Source of the DNA: DATLLJ01 sp035537875
GTDB taxonomy: Bacteria > Acidobacteriota > Vicinamibacteria > Vicinamibacterales > CAVVIG01
Assembly (NCBI GenBank): GCA_035537875.1
Contig: DATLLJ010000037.1
Coordinates: 62,001-126,000, forward strand
Length of the DNA stretch: 64,000 nt
Reading direction: 5' to 3'
Shown: positions 9,200-17,707 of the stretch, in pieces
Numbering within the stretch: position 1 is the first letter of the stretch
How the letters are laid out: each line of letters opens with the position of its first letter
The notes under the pieces: generated by a model
The model's database searches: none
What the model was told of the DNA's origin: nothing
What the model saw: the letters and a program-made list of their open reading frames with translations, nothing else
Translations under genes and position numbers: made by a program

Positions 9200-9385
9200 G
9201 TGCGCGCGTACCCGCCGATCACGTACATCTTGCCGTTTGCAACGGCCCCGTAGAGTTCCTCTTCGGGATCGGGGAACGGTGCGCCTTTTGCTCCAGGAAG
9301 ACTGTGTGAGCGCCGCGCAAGTGAACAGCGCCACGATCGACGAGGTCAGAACGACCTCCAGCCTGCGTCGCAGCACCGAAGACAT
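9200..9385 (-). pseudogene. Truncated, frameshifted Kelch-repeat protein remnant
   Basis: An ATG at 9385 begins a convincing signal peptide (MSSVLRRRLEVVLTSSIVAL...) that continues to SSWSK. The frame then shifts at a run of four A's near 9289. Removing one A restores KGAPFPDPEEELYGAVANGK followed by MYVIGGYA, a textbook first Kelch blade. Beyond about 9200 no further Kelch sequence is found, although intact relatives have five or six blades. What is left is the 5' end of a dead gene, or a small fragment with an assembly error. It fills most of the 346-bp gap between its neighbours; the rest shows nothing recognisable. Confidence 0.6.
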
Positions 9386-9443
9386 GATGCGCCTCCTCGG
9401 CCACCCGATCGGAGGCATTCTAGCGCTGCTGGCGGTTCGCGGG

Positions 9444-10442
9444 TCAGGTATTCACAGCGGCGGCCACTACGGCGATTCGGGGGGAATCGGCCACAGAACC
9501 GGCCACCTGGGCCGCAAGACGGGTCGCAAAGGCGCGTACCCACTCGTTCTGTTCGCTGCCATGTTGCAGCTCAATCGCGAGAACTCCCAGGCACCCGGCC
9601 GATGTCAGCAGGGGAGCGACAACGGCGCCGCTGGCATGGTCGCCGCCGGCGACCACGCGGACTTCCGCGGAGCGAAACGACGCAGCCGTCGCATTGTCGG
9701 CATCGCGGCGGACGATCGGTAATCGTGCAGCCGCTCCGAGCGGATAGCCGTGCACTCGCGCAGGTTTCAGGGCTGACGCCTGGGGATCCCACGTCCAGAC
9801 CACGAGTCCCTTGGCTTCCAGAATTCTGGTGGCCTCGTCCAGCAAATGTCCCACGTCGCGGATGTCCGTTGCCCGCTCGAGCTCGGTGCCGGGCCCTGTG
9901 ACGGCAGAGAGCTCCTGGAGCCCGGGGACCTGCGGCGCCTCTTGAACCAGTTCGACCGTAGCGGATGGCATAGGCGCACTTGACGCCGGGATGATCGGTT
10001 TGTTGGCGGCGGGAACGATCCTCGCGGCTGCATAGGCCTGGACGTCGCGACCGATCGCTGCAACTTGTTCCGGAAGGTGGATGCCTTCCAGTCGAGCCCG
10101 AATGGTGCTGATCGCCGAGGCGATCAAATAACGGAGTCTGATGGGCGGGTGACGGCTTCCGACGTCGACGTGAAGGCCAGGCTCGGTCACAATCTCGCGG
10201 ACATGATCCGGATGGAGCTCGAGGAACTCACGAACGACAGGATCGGGCTCGAGCCCGATGATGCGCGCGTAATCGCGGACGAACGATCGCCGAAAGATTC
10301 CCGTCGGCCACTGCGAGACGTCGTCCCGTTCCAGCCCCTCGAGCAGCGACAGGTTGATCTTCGTCTTTTCGGCAATGAAGGTGAGCTCGATCTGTTGTCG
10401 TTCACGCTGGCGGCGCAGTCGCGCGCCGAAACTCTCAGCCAT
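9444..10442 (-). CDS. RodZ-type HTH plus GAF-domain regulator
   Basis: 332 residues. Residues 5-75 form an XRE/RodZ-type helix-turn-helix (FGARLRRQRERQQIELTFIA, later FVRDYARIIGLEPDPVVREF). A low-complexity linker (about 110-180) leads to a GAF-like domain (about 190-320; DIRDVGHLLDEATRILEAKG, LLTSAGCLGVLAIEL). Unlike RodZ there is no obvious transmembrane helix, so it is more likely a cytoplasmic sensor or regulator. The ATG at 10442 is used because GAGG precedes it by eight bases. Ligand and targets are unknown. A structured inverted repeat lies 74 bases upstream of its start. Confidence 0.75.
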   Translation of the reverse strand: MAESFGARLRRQRERQQIELTFIAEKTKINLSLLEGLERDDVSQWPTGIFRRSFVRDYARIIGLEPDPVVREFLELHPDHVREIVTEPGLHVDVGSRHPPIRLRYLIASAISTIRARLEGIHLPEQVAAIGRDVQAYAAARIVPAANKPIIPASSAPMPSATVELVQEAPQVPGLQELSAVTGPGTELERATDIRDVGHLLDEATRILEAKGLVVWTWDPQASALKPARVHGYPLGAAARLPIVRRDADNATAASFRSAEVRVVAGGDHASGAVVAPLLTSAGCLGVLAIELQHGSEQNEWVRAFATRLAAQVAGSVADSPRIAVVAAAVNT

Positions 10443-10515
10443 GTGACACACCTCACAGGGCCACGAACAATCCAGACGCCATCGCGTCCGGAAGTGAAGA
10501 ATCCGCTGGCGTTCT

Positions 10516-10587
10516 CATAGCCCCTGAGGGACCGTCGACCGCACGGCCTCATTGGGCGAGGCCAGCCCCGTGCGGTCCGGGGCTATG
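10516..10587. other. Nested, three-helix inverted-repeat structure in an intergenic region
   Basis: The outer arms CATAGCCCC (10516-10524) and GGGGCTATG (10579-10587) pair perfectly. Inside them CCGCACGG (10539-10546) pairs with CCGTGCGG (10568-10575), and GGCCTC (10545-10550) can pair with GAGGCC (10558-10563). It has no T-run, so it is a poor intrinsic terminator. It lies in the long 5' region of the HTH-GAF gene and may be a structured leader, a small RNA or a protein-binding cruciform. Apart from a possible small gene, the rest of the roughly 650-base gap up to 11097 shows nothing I can name. Confidence 0.5.
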
Positions 10588-10726
10588 AATGTCTCTGACG
10601 CGAGAGTACCAACATGTCAGACGTGGTTCAAGCCTCGATTGCGATCGGTCGGGGAGAAATATTCAGCCCGCACGCGTACGGCCGGGGTGGATCGCATGCC
10701 CTCCACATCGTCGACGCAGCAAAGCA

Positions 10727-10933
10727 TCAGCTGTCGAGAAGACCGGCGAGCTCGTCGATTGAAAGGCTGCGGTGCTCGGCATGCTCCAGCGAAACGAGTC
10801 GGGCCCGGTACGCGGCCGCGTTGGCGAACCGCTCACAGCGCGGCCGTCCATCGGGTCCACGAAGGACCAGCTCGTAAGCCCGCCGATTCGATTTTTCCCC
10901 CTGGTCACGTCGCTGCTCTTGAAAGCGTCGCAC
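10727..10933 (-). CDS. Small hypothetical protein (about 68 residues)
   Basis: The frame encodes NRRAYELVLRGPDGRPRCER then FANAAAYRARLVSLEHAEHR and a C-terminal SLSIDELAGLLDS. It has protein-like composition and looks like a small alpha/beta protein. The start is uncertain: GTG at 10933 is a guess, and no clear Shine-Dalgarno sequence is present. It lies alone in a gap between the HTH-GAF gene and the divergent aldo/keto reductase. I do not recognise a family. Confidence 0.4.
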   Translation of the reverse strand: MRRFQEQRRDQGEKSNRRAYELVLRGPDGRPRCERFANAAAYRARLVSLEHAEHRSLSIDELAGLLDS

Positions 10934-11097
10934 GGGACGTCTTATCGGCCCTACCGCTCCGGCCGATGCCCCGGTTCCCACGATGGCTCAGATCTTCCCA
11001 ATCCGCTCTCTCCGGACGGGTTTGACAATCGGCGCGGTTCGTGGGCACCATCGGCGTCCGCACGGCTTGCCGCATCAAGTGGGAGGCACCTCTTCTT

Positions 11098-12060
11098 ATG
11101 CAGAATAGAAGACTTGGATCGAGCGGACTGACCACACCCCCGCTGATCCTCGGCGGCAACGTCTTCGGCTGGACAGCCGATCAACACACGACCCACGCCA
11201 TCCTCGACGCCTTCGTGGCGGGCGGCGGACGGATGGTGGACACGGCCGATGTCTACAGCGCCTTCGTGCCCGGCAACTCGGGCGGCGAATCGGAGTCGCT
11301 CATCGGGAAATGGCTCACATCGCGCGGACGGCGTGATGACGTGCTCATCGCCACGAAGGTCGGGATGGCCCTGGGCGGAACGAAAGGCCTGTCACCGCTC
11401 AGAATTCTCGGATCGGTCGAAGCATCGTTGAAGCGCCTTTGCACCGACTACATCGATCTGTACTTCGCGCATATCGATGACCCCGATACGTCGCTCGACG
11501 CGACGCTCGACGCGTTTGACCGGCTGGTCAGAGCTGGCAAGGTGCGCGCGATTGGCGCCTCCAACTACAACGCGGCGCGTCTGGGCGCGGCACTCGACAT
11601 CAGCGTACAAAAGGGGCTGGCCAGCTTCACCGTGCTCCAACCGCACTACAACCTGCTCGAACGGCCGCTGTTCGAGGGACCTCTTCAAGACCTGTGCGTA
11701 TCGCGTGATATTGCGGTGGTGCCGTATTTCGGTCTGGCTTCGGGTTTTCTCACCGGAAAGTACCGAAGCAAAGCGGATCTCGCGGGCAAGGCGCGCGGCA
11801 GCCGCGTCGAACGCTATCTGAACGAGCAGGGGTTCGCCGTACTCAAAGCCTTGGACGCTGTGGGGGAGGAAATCGGGTCGACGCCTGCGCAGGTGGCGCT
11901 CGCCTGGCTTGCACAACAGCGCGCCGTCGCGGCGCCAATCGCCAGCGCCACCAGCGTGGAGCAAATCGAGGAGCTCCTGGGCTGCATGCGACTCACCCTT
12001 TCCGACGATCACTTGGGGGTGCTGGACGTGGCGAGCAAGGCAGCAGTGTCAGCCTCATGA
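11098..12060 (+). CDS. Aldo/keto reductase
   Basis: 320 residues, the full length of the NADPH-dependent aldo/keto reductase family that interconverts aldehydes/ketones and alcohols in the cytoplasm. The TIM-barrel catalytic tetrad is visible: Asp48 and Tyr53 in MVDTADVYS, Lys87 in IATKVGM, and His125 in LYFAHID. The cofactor end VEQIEELLGCMRLTLSD is also present. The closest subgroup in general knowledge is YghZ/Tas-like oxidoreductases with broad substrates; the natural substrate cannot be told. The ATG at 11098 begins MQNRRLGSSGL, which matches family N-termini, with GGGAGG 11 bases before it. It appears monocistronic. Confidence 0.92.
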   Translation: MQNRRLGSSGLTTPPLILGGNVFGWTADQHTTHAILDAFVAGGGRMVDTADVYSAFVPGNSGGESESLIGKWLTSRGRRDDVLIATKVGMALGGTKGLSPLRILGSVEASLKRLCTDYIDLYFAHIDDPDTSLDATLDAFDRLVRAGKVRAIGASNYNAARLGAALDISVQKGLASFTVLQPHYNLLERPLFEGPLQDLCVSRDIAVVPYFGLASGFLTGKYRSKADLAGKARGSRVERYLNEQGFAVLKALDAVGEEIGSTPAQVALAWLAQQRAVAAPIASATSVEQIEELLGCMRLTLSDDHLGVLDVASKAAVSAS

Positions 12061-12120
12061 CCAACGGCTCTTCAGCCGTGCTACTTGCTTTGTCGCGGGG
12101 ACAGGCTCGGGCGAGAGGGA

Positions 12121-12303
12121 TCAGAGGAAGCCCAAGGCCAGCAGGACCAGGATGTAGCTGCCGGCGAAATACCCGGACACACACAGCAGACGCATTGAGC
12201 GCGAGTTCGTGCGCCAGGCCGCAACCGGGTGAACGCATACTGCCAGCCAGCGGCCGATCAGGACTTCTGTTCGAGTGCTGGCCGGATCGATCGCTGCTGG
12301 CAT
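12121..12303 (-). CDS. Small single-span membrane protein
   Basis: 60 residues. A basic, hydrophilic first half (RTEVLIGRWLAVCVHPVAAWRT) is followed by a hydrophobic C-terminal segment GYFAGSYILVLLALGFL. That is a believable membrane anchor with the N-terminus in the cytoplasm. The ATG at 12303 has only a weak ribosome-binding site. Its downstream neighbourhood (12061-12120) is empty. Function unknown; short, isolated reading frames of this kind can be spurious. Confidence 0.45.
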   Translation of the reverse strand: MPAAIDPASTRTEVLIGRWLAVCVHPVAAWRTNSRSMRLLCVSGYFAGSYILVLLALGFL

Positions 12304-12420
12304 GCCCAGGGTTGACTCAAGATCCTTACCAATCCCCCGGACTCCGTGAATCGCTGGACTTGGGCCTGCCGGCCAAGAAAAGTCGCGGCAGGACAGGAAT
12401 GTTGTCGCCCGTGCCGACCA

Positions 12421-13563
12421 TTACTCCTTGGCGACCGGCAGCGTCAGGCCCATGATTGTTCCGGTTGCGCCCGCTGACGCGATGGAGATCTGGGCGTTCA
12501 GCGCCTCGGCAATCTGTCGGGCGCCGAGCAGCCACACGGCGGCCGGCACGTCGCCGACGTAATCGCTGGCGCTCGTGATCGTCGAAAACCACGCGGGAAC
12601 GAGCACGGCATCCTGAAACACCTCGAATGCCACCGACCTGTTCCCCCGCAGCGCCACGCGCACGGTGACCCGCGCGTCCGGAACCCCTTCGAGCCAGGCA
12701 AGCGTCGACAGCACCAGCAGAGAAAGAGTCCGCACGACCAGCTCCTCGTCGCTGTAGATTTGCGTCGCCGCGGGGACGTCGATCGTTCGCGCCTCGACCG
12801 GCGTCGACCGCAGGCGGGACTCGGCCACCATGTGCCGTCTGACTGCCTCGACGATGCGGACCGGCGACGCCAGACTGCTCGTGACCCGGCGTTTGCCGTC
12901 GAGCAGTCGCGCCCCTTCGAGCAGGCATTCTGCGCGCCACATTTCGGCGTTGATGAGATTCAACGCGGCAAGACGGGTCAGCGAGTCTCCGGACCGCGAG
13001 AGCAGATCGGCTGCTCGGGCGACCTCCGCAAGAGCATCGGCCACGTCGTCGCCAAATGTCGGCGTTGTCGGTCGCGCTGGTGCAACCGGCTGTTCGCGGA
13101 CCGACACGTTCGCCGCCTCCGCCAGCGCCGCCGCCTCGTTGTCCTCGACGTCGTGAAGCAGACAGGGCACTTCGTCCACGCCGGCGGCGACGGCCGCCGC
13201 AAGACGTTTCTGACCGTCGATGATCCGGTAGCGGCCGCCGTGTCGCTGGACGAGCAGCGGTTGCAGCACGTTGTGGCGCCGGATGGAGGCGACGAGGGCC
13301 TCAGGGGGACTCGTTGTCCCGGCCTTCGGTGTCGCGAGCGTTTTAGCGCTGAGCAGATGAATCGTCTGAGTGGACGACCGACCGGTCAGTTGATCGACGT
13401 AATGCGCGTCGGCGCGCATGCGATATGTTGCCGGCAAGCCTTCGCGAGGGGGTTTCACCGGTGGCGTCTCTCGCCGTTCGCCGAACGATTCGTGCTGTAT
13501 GGCCTGAGGGGGAGTCAGCGTGCTGCGGATTTCGGTCGACGGGGGGAATTCCGATTCTGACAC
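12421..13563 (-). CDS. ParB-N domain protein with degenerate histidine-kinase-like C-terminus
   Basis: 380 residues. About residues 80-160 form a ParB/Srx-like N domain (ALVASIRRHNVLQPLLVQ, YRIIDGQKRLAAAVAAGVDE). In true ParB this region binds CTP and spreads on DNA (family knowledge). After a Pro/Thr linker, residues 185-245 resemble a histidine-kinase dimerisation helix pair. The C-terminus (about 260-380; YSDEELVVRTLSLLVLSTLA, GTIMGLTLPVAKE) resembles an HATPase fold without the usual N and G boxes. The GTG at 13563 is chosen because GCGGAGG lies eight bases upstream. It is not next to parA, so chromosome partitioning is unlikely; a sensor or regulator is more plausible. Confidence 0.7.
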   Translation of the reverse strand: MSESEFPPSTEIRSTLTPPQAIQHESFGERRETPPVKPPREGLPATYRMRADAHYVDQLTGRSSTQTIHLLSAKTLATPKAGTTSPPEALVASIRRHNVLQPLLVQRHGGRYRIIDGQKRLAAAVAAGVDEVPCLLHDVEDNEAAALAEAANVSVREQPVAPARPTTPTFGDDVADALAEVARAADLLSRSGDSLTRLAALNLINAEMWRAECLLEGARLLDGKRRVTSSLASPVRIVEAVRRHMVAESRLRSTPVEARTIDVPAATQIYSDEELVVRTLSLLVLSTLAWLEGVPDARVTVRVALRGNRSVAFEVFQDAVLVPAWFSTITSASDYVGDVPAAVWLLGARQIAEALNAQISIASAGATGTIMGLTLPVAKE

Positions 13564-13842
13564 GACGTTAGCCTCCGCGGGGGAATCAACGATGTGGTGT
13601 GAATGCGTATTGTACAAGTTTCTTGAAAAGAAAAGCGTGCGTGCGGTTGCGCCAATTGTGTCGTCTGCGTCTCCGATGATCGCTGAGCGTCACTGATGTT
13701 CGGCTGACGACCTAATTCGCGCTTCCGCTTCCAATCTCTTCTCACTGAACCTGTCGATGCGCACGTCGATCTCCGTTGCGCTGACGGGATGTTGTCCAAC
13801 TCAACAGATCCCGCGGTCCTTCCAGGAGTACGATAGGGTGGG

Positions 13843-14238
13843 TTACCAGCGATTCCGGATCGCTGGCGGCTCTTCAGAGGCGTCGGACGGAGCGGTGGTC
13901 TCGGCTGGCGCGGTGTGGCTGTCCGCTGCCACTTCGAGCGTGATGGGCTTCGTGAACGAGAGCCCAATGTGGTAACGCATCGTGCCGTCTTTTCCGATGC
14001 CGACGACGGTCGTTCGTGCAACGCGGCTTGGGACCGACGAAGGAGTAAACGTTCCCTCGAAGACGACGGTCACGGCACTCGTCGGCTTGAGCGAGCTCGC
14101 CGATTCCACGAGGACTCCGGTGTGCGAGATATTGATGAGCGTCGCCCGCGTGCCTTGGGGTGAAAGCCGGATTGCCGTGATTGCAGGAACTTGAGATGCA
14201 GGGCGCCTGACCGCTACGCGCTTTTCGCTATCTGACAT
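13843..14238 (-). CDS. PilZ-domain protein
   Basis: 131 residues with the two c-di-GMP-binding signatures of PilZ: an RxxxR near the N-terminus (KRVAVRR, residues 5-11) and a NISHTGVLVES motif of the [D/N]xSxxG type near residue 40. A beta-barrel pattern (TSAVTVVFEG, MRYHIGLSF) and a Ser/Thr/Pro-rich tail follow. PilZ proteins bind c-di-GMP and modulate motility or envelope functions. The ATG at 14238 gives MSDSEKRVAVRR; no Shine-Dalgarno sequence is visible. Divergent from the secreted TPR gene, 160 bases apart. Confidence 0.82.
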   Translation of the reverse strand: MSDSEKRVAVRRPASQVPAITAIRLSPQGTRATLINISHTGVLVESASSLKPTSAVTVVFEGTFTPSSVPSRVARTTVVGIGKDGTMRYHIGLSFTKPITLEVAADSHTAPAETTAPSDASEEPPAIRNRW

Positions 14239-14398
14239 TTGAGTGGAGGCTTCCGTGTCAGGGTTATCCCAGCCGGTTCGCCTTGGCTTGCCGACAAGTA
14301 TAGGTCCCGGCGGGCCGGCGTGCCAGATGGACGACGCATTCGCCTTCCGAACCTCGTGCCGCGGTTTGACGAGCACTCGGAGCTCTGAGGGGTCCGTC

Positions 14399-15289
14399 AT
14401 GTTTGGACGCTTTTTCGCGATCCGCACCGTCTGGCTTGGTTTGGCGATCTGCGCGTCGCTCGTGTACGCACAGGCGGCAGACGATCAAGCGCGCGAGGCG
14501 GCATGGAGAAAGCTGTTCCTGGAGGGCATTGCGGCGTACAACCAGCGCGACGAGGACGCCGCCATTCAGAAGTGGGAAGCGGCAAACAAGATCTACGATC
14601 TCCGGCCGGAGGGTTACAACAACATCGCGGTCGTCGTCGCCGGCCGTGGCGACCATGACCGTGCCGTCTCGATGTATCTGCAGGCGTTAGCCGTGTTACC
14701 CCGGATGAGGGCGCCGCTCGAGTCGGAGCGTGCGGAGCGGCTTGGCGCACGTCGCGATGTGTATCAGGGACTTCTCGGTTCTGCCGAAGAGCTGTTCAAA
14801 CAAGGCAAAGCGATGGAAGCGGCCCGGGCGCTGCAGGCCCTTACGGCCGCAGATCCTAACAACCGCGAAGCTTGGCACATCCTCGGTCTGGCCCTGAACA
14901 GACTCGAACGTTGGCCCGAACTCGTCCCGGTCGCGCGGCGCAGCATCGAGCTGGATCCCTTGAGTGCCAGTGCCCGGGCGTTGCTTGCCAACGCTTTGAA
15001 AGCTGAGAAGGCTCCGTCCGAACCGGCGGCGCCCGTGCCCGTCTACCTTGAAGATGTCCAGATGGTGCAGTCACCCAAGGGCATCACGCTCCGGGGCACG
15101 GTGGCGGGCGCGACCGCTCCGGCAGGCACTGCCGTTCGCCTCGAGATCATCTTCGACGATGGGGGGGAAGTGGTGGGGACCCATCAAGTGACGATCACGG
15201 CGCCGGAAAAGGGCCGACGCGTGCCGTTCTCCATTGCCGTGGAGAACACCGCAACCGCTACCAGCTACCGCTACCGCGTACTCGAATGA
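14399..15289 (+). CDS. Secreted TPR-repeat protein
   Basis: 296 residues. A signal peptide (MFGRFFAIRTVWLGLAICAS, cleavage probably after VYAQA) is followed by TPR-like helix pairs (about 40-200; LFLEGIAAYNQRDEDAAIQK, AWHILGLALNRLERWPELVP). A C-terminal beta domain (about 210-296) has the phrase GITLRGTVAGATAPAGTAVR. It is probably periplasmic and acts as a protein-interaction scaffold. GAGGGG stands seven bases before the ATG. It is convergent with the TonB-dependent receptor, whose stop lies only 10 bases away. No partner can be named. Confidence 0.8.
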   Translation: MFGRFFAIRTVWLGLAICASLVYAQAADDQAREAAWRKLFLEGIAAYNQRDEDAAIQKWEAANKIYDLRPEGYNNIAVVVAGRGDHDRAVSMYLQALAVLPRMRAPLESERAERLGARRDVYQGLLGSAEELFKQGKAMEAARALQALTAADPNNREAWHILGLALNRLERWPELVPVARRSIELDPLSASARALLANALKAEKAPSEPAAPVPVYLEDVQMVQSPKGITLRGTVAGATAPAGTAVRLEIIFDDGGEVVGTHQVTITAPEKGRRVPFSIAVENTATATSYRYRVLE

Positions 15290-15299
15290 TGTGGGGCGG

Positions 15300-17525
15300 C
15301 TAGAACCGAATGTCGATCCCGGCCCAGATAGCGTGCGGTGCGCCCGGGCTGTAAAAGCGCGGATCGTCGTCTCCCACCAGCTCGGCGTTTCCGAGCGTGC
15401 CGAAGGTATAGAAGCTGGAATTGAAGAGGTTCTGTCCTTCGACCAGGAGAGCAATCTGATTGGCCAGCTGGAATCTGGCCCGCGCGTTCACCGCACCGAA
15501 GCCTGGAACCATCTGGAGCAAGTTCGCCTCGTCGCCCCGGAAGAACTGCCCGCTCTGCGCGCGCAGATCGACCCCAAACTGCAGTCGACCGGATAGGCGG
15601 GCGCTGAGCCCTGCTTTGCCGCTGTGCCTCGGAACGCCCGGCAGCCTGCTGCCTTCTTCGACGAAGATGACGCCATCTTCAGCATCCGGATGCTGCGGGC
15701 TGGACAACTCGAGGTCGGTACCATACACGGCCCGTTGAAGCGTGTAGCTTCCAAAAACGGAGACGCGGTTGTTGTTGTATTCGACCGATGCCTCGATGCC
15801 GCTGCGTTTCGTCCGGGGAACATTCTCGAAGTGTCCCTGGCCGCTGACCGTTCCGCTGCTGACGAAGATGATGTCATCGCTGGCCGCGCTCGCGAACGCG
15901 GCCACGGTCCAACTGAACGGCGCCTGGCGTCCCCGCACGCCTCCTTCCCAGGTCGTCGCGATTATCTGATCGAGCGGCGGATCGGATACAAACGCGTTCG
16001 GCAGCCTGCACGGGTCATCGGGATCGGCGCACGTGAGCTCGACGGGCGTCGGCGCCCTCGAGGATTGCGCGTAACTGCCGTACAAGTTCAAAGAAGGATT
16101 GAGCTGATACGTTCCACCAGCGGACGGATTGATGCGCCAGAACGCGTGATCGCCGCTCAGGTCGGTGCCAATCAGATCGCGCATTCGAATCGTCGTGCGA
16201 TTGAAGCGGGCCGCACCCGTGAGGGTGAAACGAGCGGTCGGCGACCAGGTGTCGGTCAGGAAGGCGCTGCCGGTCATGGTCCGGCTGTCGAGGTCGACGG
16301 ACGCTTCCTCGTCGAAGATCCCGCTCCCGATGGTGCCGCGATCGGGGGTCAGGAATGCGAACTCGCTCGCGAAGTCGAAGCGAGTGCTGGACGCGTCGAA
16401 GCCGCCGCCCGCGATGAACTGGTTCTGGTGTCCGAGGAGGGGAGCGGTGCTCGTGATTTGACCGGTCAATCCCCCGGAGTTCGCCCGCGACTCGCTCGCG
16501 TTGTTGACGGCGTCGAAAGCGGCTCCTTCGTCGTCGTCATCTTCTTCGCTGTCAAGATCGTCGGCGACGTCGCCGTTGAACGTGTCGACGTTGCTCCGGC
16601 GGTAGTACGCGACACCTTCGACGAAGGTGAGCGCGAACTGCCGTCGTGCCTTCAGCGTAATCAAGGCCGAGTCGTTCTCGCTCACGTCAGGGTGCGTGAA
16701 GACCGCGCCCCAGTCCTCCTCGAGGAGGCTGAGGGGCGCCGTCCCGTTGCCCGTCAAATCGTTCGATGAAGCCGTCACGCCGAGGTTCACTGCGCTCGCG
16801 CCATCCCGCCACGCGAGATCGCCGAAGAGGCTGCGGATTGTCGACGGGGAGAAGTCCCTCCACCCGCCTTCGTCCACGAGGGTGCCGGCCACGAAGTACC
16901 CGAAAGAGGGGCCGCTGCCGCCCGCCTGCGCTTCGATGCGATGGCGCAGGAACGAGCCGCTCGTGACCTGGACGCGCTGTCCCGGATGGCTGAAACCGTC
17001 CTTGGTCTGGATGGAGAGAGCGCCGCCCAGCGCGTTGAGCCCGAAGAGCGGGTTGGAACCGGGCATGAGGTTGATGCTGGCGATCGCCGCCGACGGAAGC
17101 TGGTCCCAGTTGACGGTGTCGCCGAACGCCTCGTTGATGCGGACGCCGTCCTGGTACACGGCGATTCCCTCGGACGCTCCAAGGAGCGGCGAACCAGCGA
17201 ATCCACGGAACATCAGGTCGGGCTGAAACGTCCCGGCCTGAGCGTCCACGGTATGCACGCTCACCGCGCGGCTGCTGAGCAACGAGGCCACGTCTGGCGT
17301 CGCCAACGACTGGTCTGGATCGAACGTGAACGTCTGGACGTTGGCAGGAATCTTCAGAATCGAAAGGCCGACGCCATGAATCGGCGTGACGGCCACCACT
17401 TCCACCTGTTCCTCGAAGCTCGGGGGCTGATCCGCCGGCGGTGCAGGTGAGACCGATGGCTCCTGCGCGGAGAGCCGGCTCACCAGCGCGACCGCAACGG
17501 CCGCGGCAGCCAGACTGATTCGCAT
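15300..17525 (-). CDS. TonB-dependent outer-membrane receptor
   Basis: 741 residues. A signal peptide (MRISLAAAAVAVALVSRLSA) is followed by a plug domain (about 55-180; VASLLSSRAVSVHTVDAQAG, IAVYQDGVRINEAFGDTVNW, NPLFGLNALGGALSIQTKDG) and a 22-strand-type barrel ending in the aromatic HAIWAGIDIRF. Such receptors import siderophores, cobalamin or glycans using the TonB/ExbBD motor. There is no TonB or SusD partner next door, so the ligand is unknown. Residues around 322-335 form a strongly acidic loop (DDLDSEEDDDDE), probably extracellular. A TACGAT hexamer eight bases before the ATG, with no Shine-Dalgarno sequence, hints at a leaderless transcript. Confidence 0.93.
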   Translation of the reverse strand: MRISLAAAAVAVALVSRLSAQEPSVSPAPPADQPPSFEEQVEVVAVTPIHGVGLSILKIPANVQTFTFDPDQSLATPDVASLLSSRAVSVHTVDAQAGTFQPDLMFRGFAGSPLLGASEGIAVYQDGVRINEAFGDTVNWDQLPSAAIASINLMPGSNPLFGLNALGGALSIQTKDGFSHPGQRVQVTSGSFLRHRIEAQAGGSGPSFGYFVAGTLVDEGGWRDFSPSTIRSLFGDLAWRDGASAVNLGVTASSNDLTGNGTAPLSLLEEDWGAVFTHPDVSENDSALITLKARRQFALTFVEGVAYYRRSNVDTFNGDVADDLDSEEDDDDEGAAFDAVNNASESRANSGGLTGQITSTAPLLGHQNQFIAGGGFDASSTRFDFASEFAFLTPDRGTIGSGIFDEEASVDLDSRTMTGSAFLTDTWSPTARFTLTGAARFNRTTIRMRDLIGTDLSGDHAFWRINPSAGGTYQLNPSLNLYGSYAQSSRAPTPVELTCADPDDPCRLPNAFVSDPPLDQIIATTWEGGVRGRQAPFSWTVAAFASAASDDIIFVSSGTVSGQGHFENVPRTKRSGIEASVEYNNNRVSVFGSYTLQRAVYGTDLELSSPQHPDAEDGVIFVEEGSRLPGVPRHSGKAGLSARLSGRLQFGVDLRAQSGQFFRGDEANLLQMVPGFGAVNARARFQLANQIALLVEGQNLFNSSFYTFGTLGNAELVGDDDPRFYSPGAPHAIWAGIDIRF

Positions 17526-17707
17526 GCCGCGCTATCGTAGCCCACGCCCAGAAACAGCTGCCAGACCAAATCGCGGGCGCCCCGGACCGTGATCTCGCGT
17601 GTCTCAACCAGGTATATATATGCTTTCCCCTCCGGCAGTGCTCGTCGAGTGGCTCCGCTACGTTCAGGTGCAGTGCCCCGAATGTCAGGGCGAGGCGAAA
17701 TGACCGT

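Noticed and set aside
17620..17703. 27-codon frame ending in CPECQGEAK before the Rrf2-type gene
   Set aside because: Too short, no ribosome-binding site, and no recognisable zinc-ribbon beyond one CxxC; possibly debris of the deletion that made the Rrf2 chimera.
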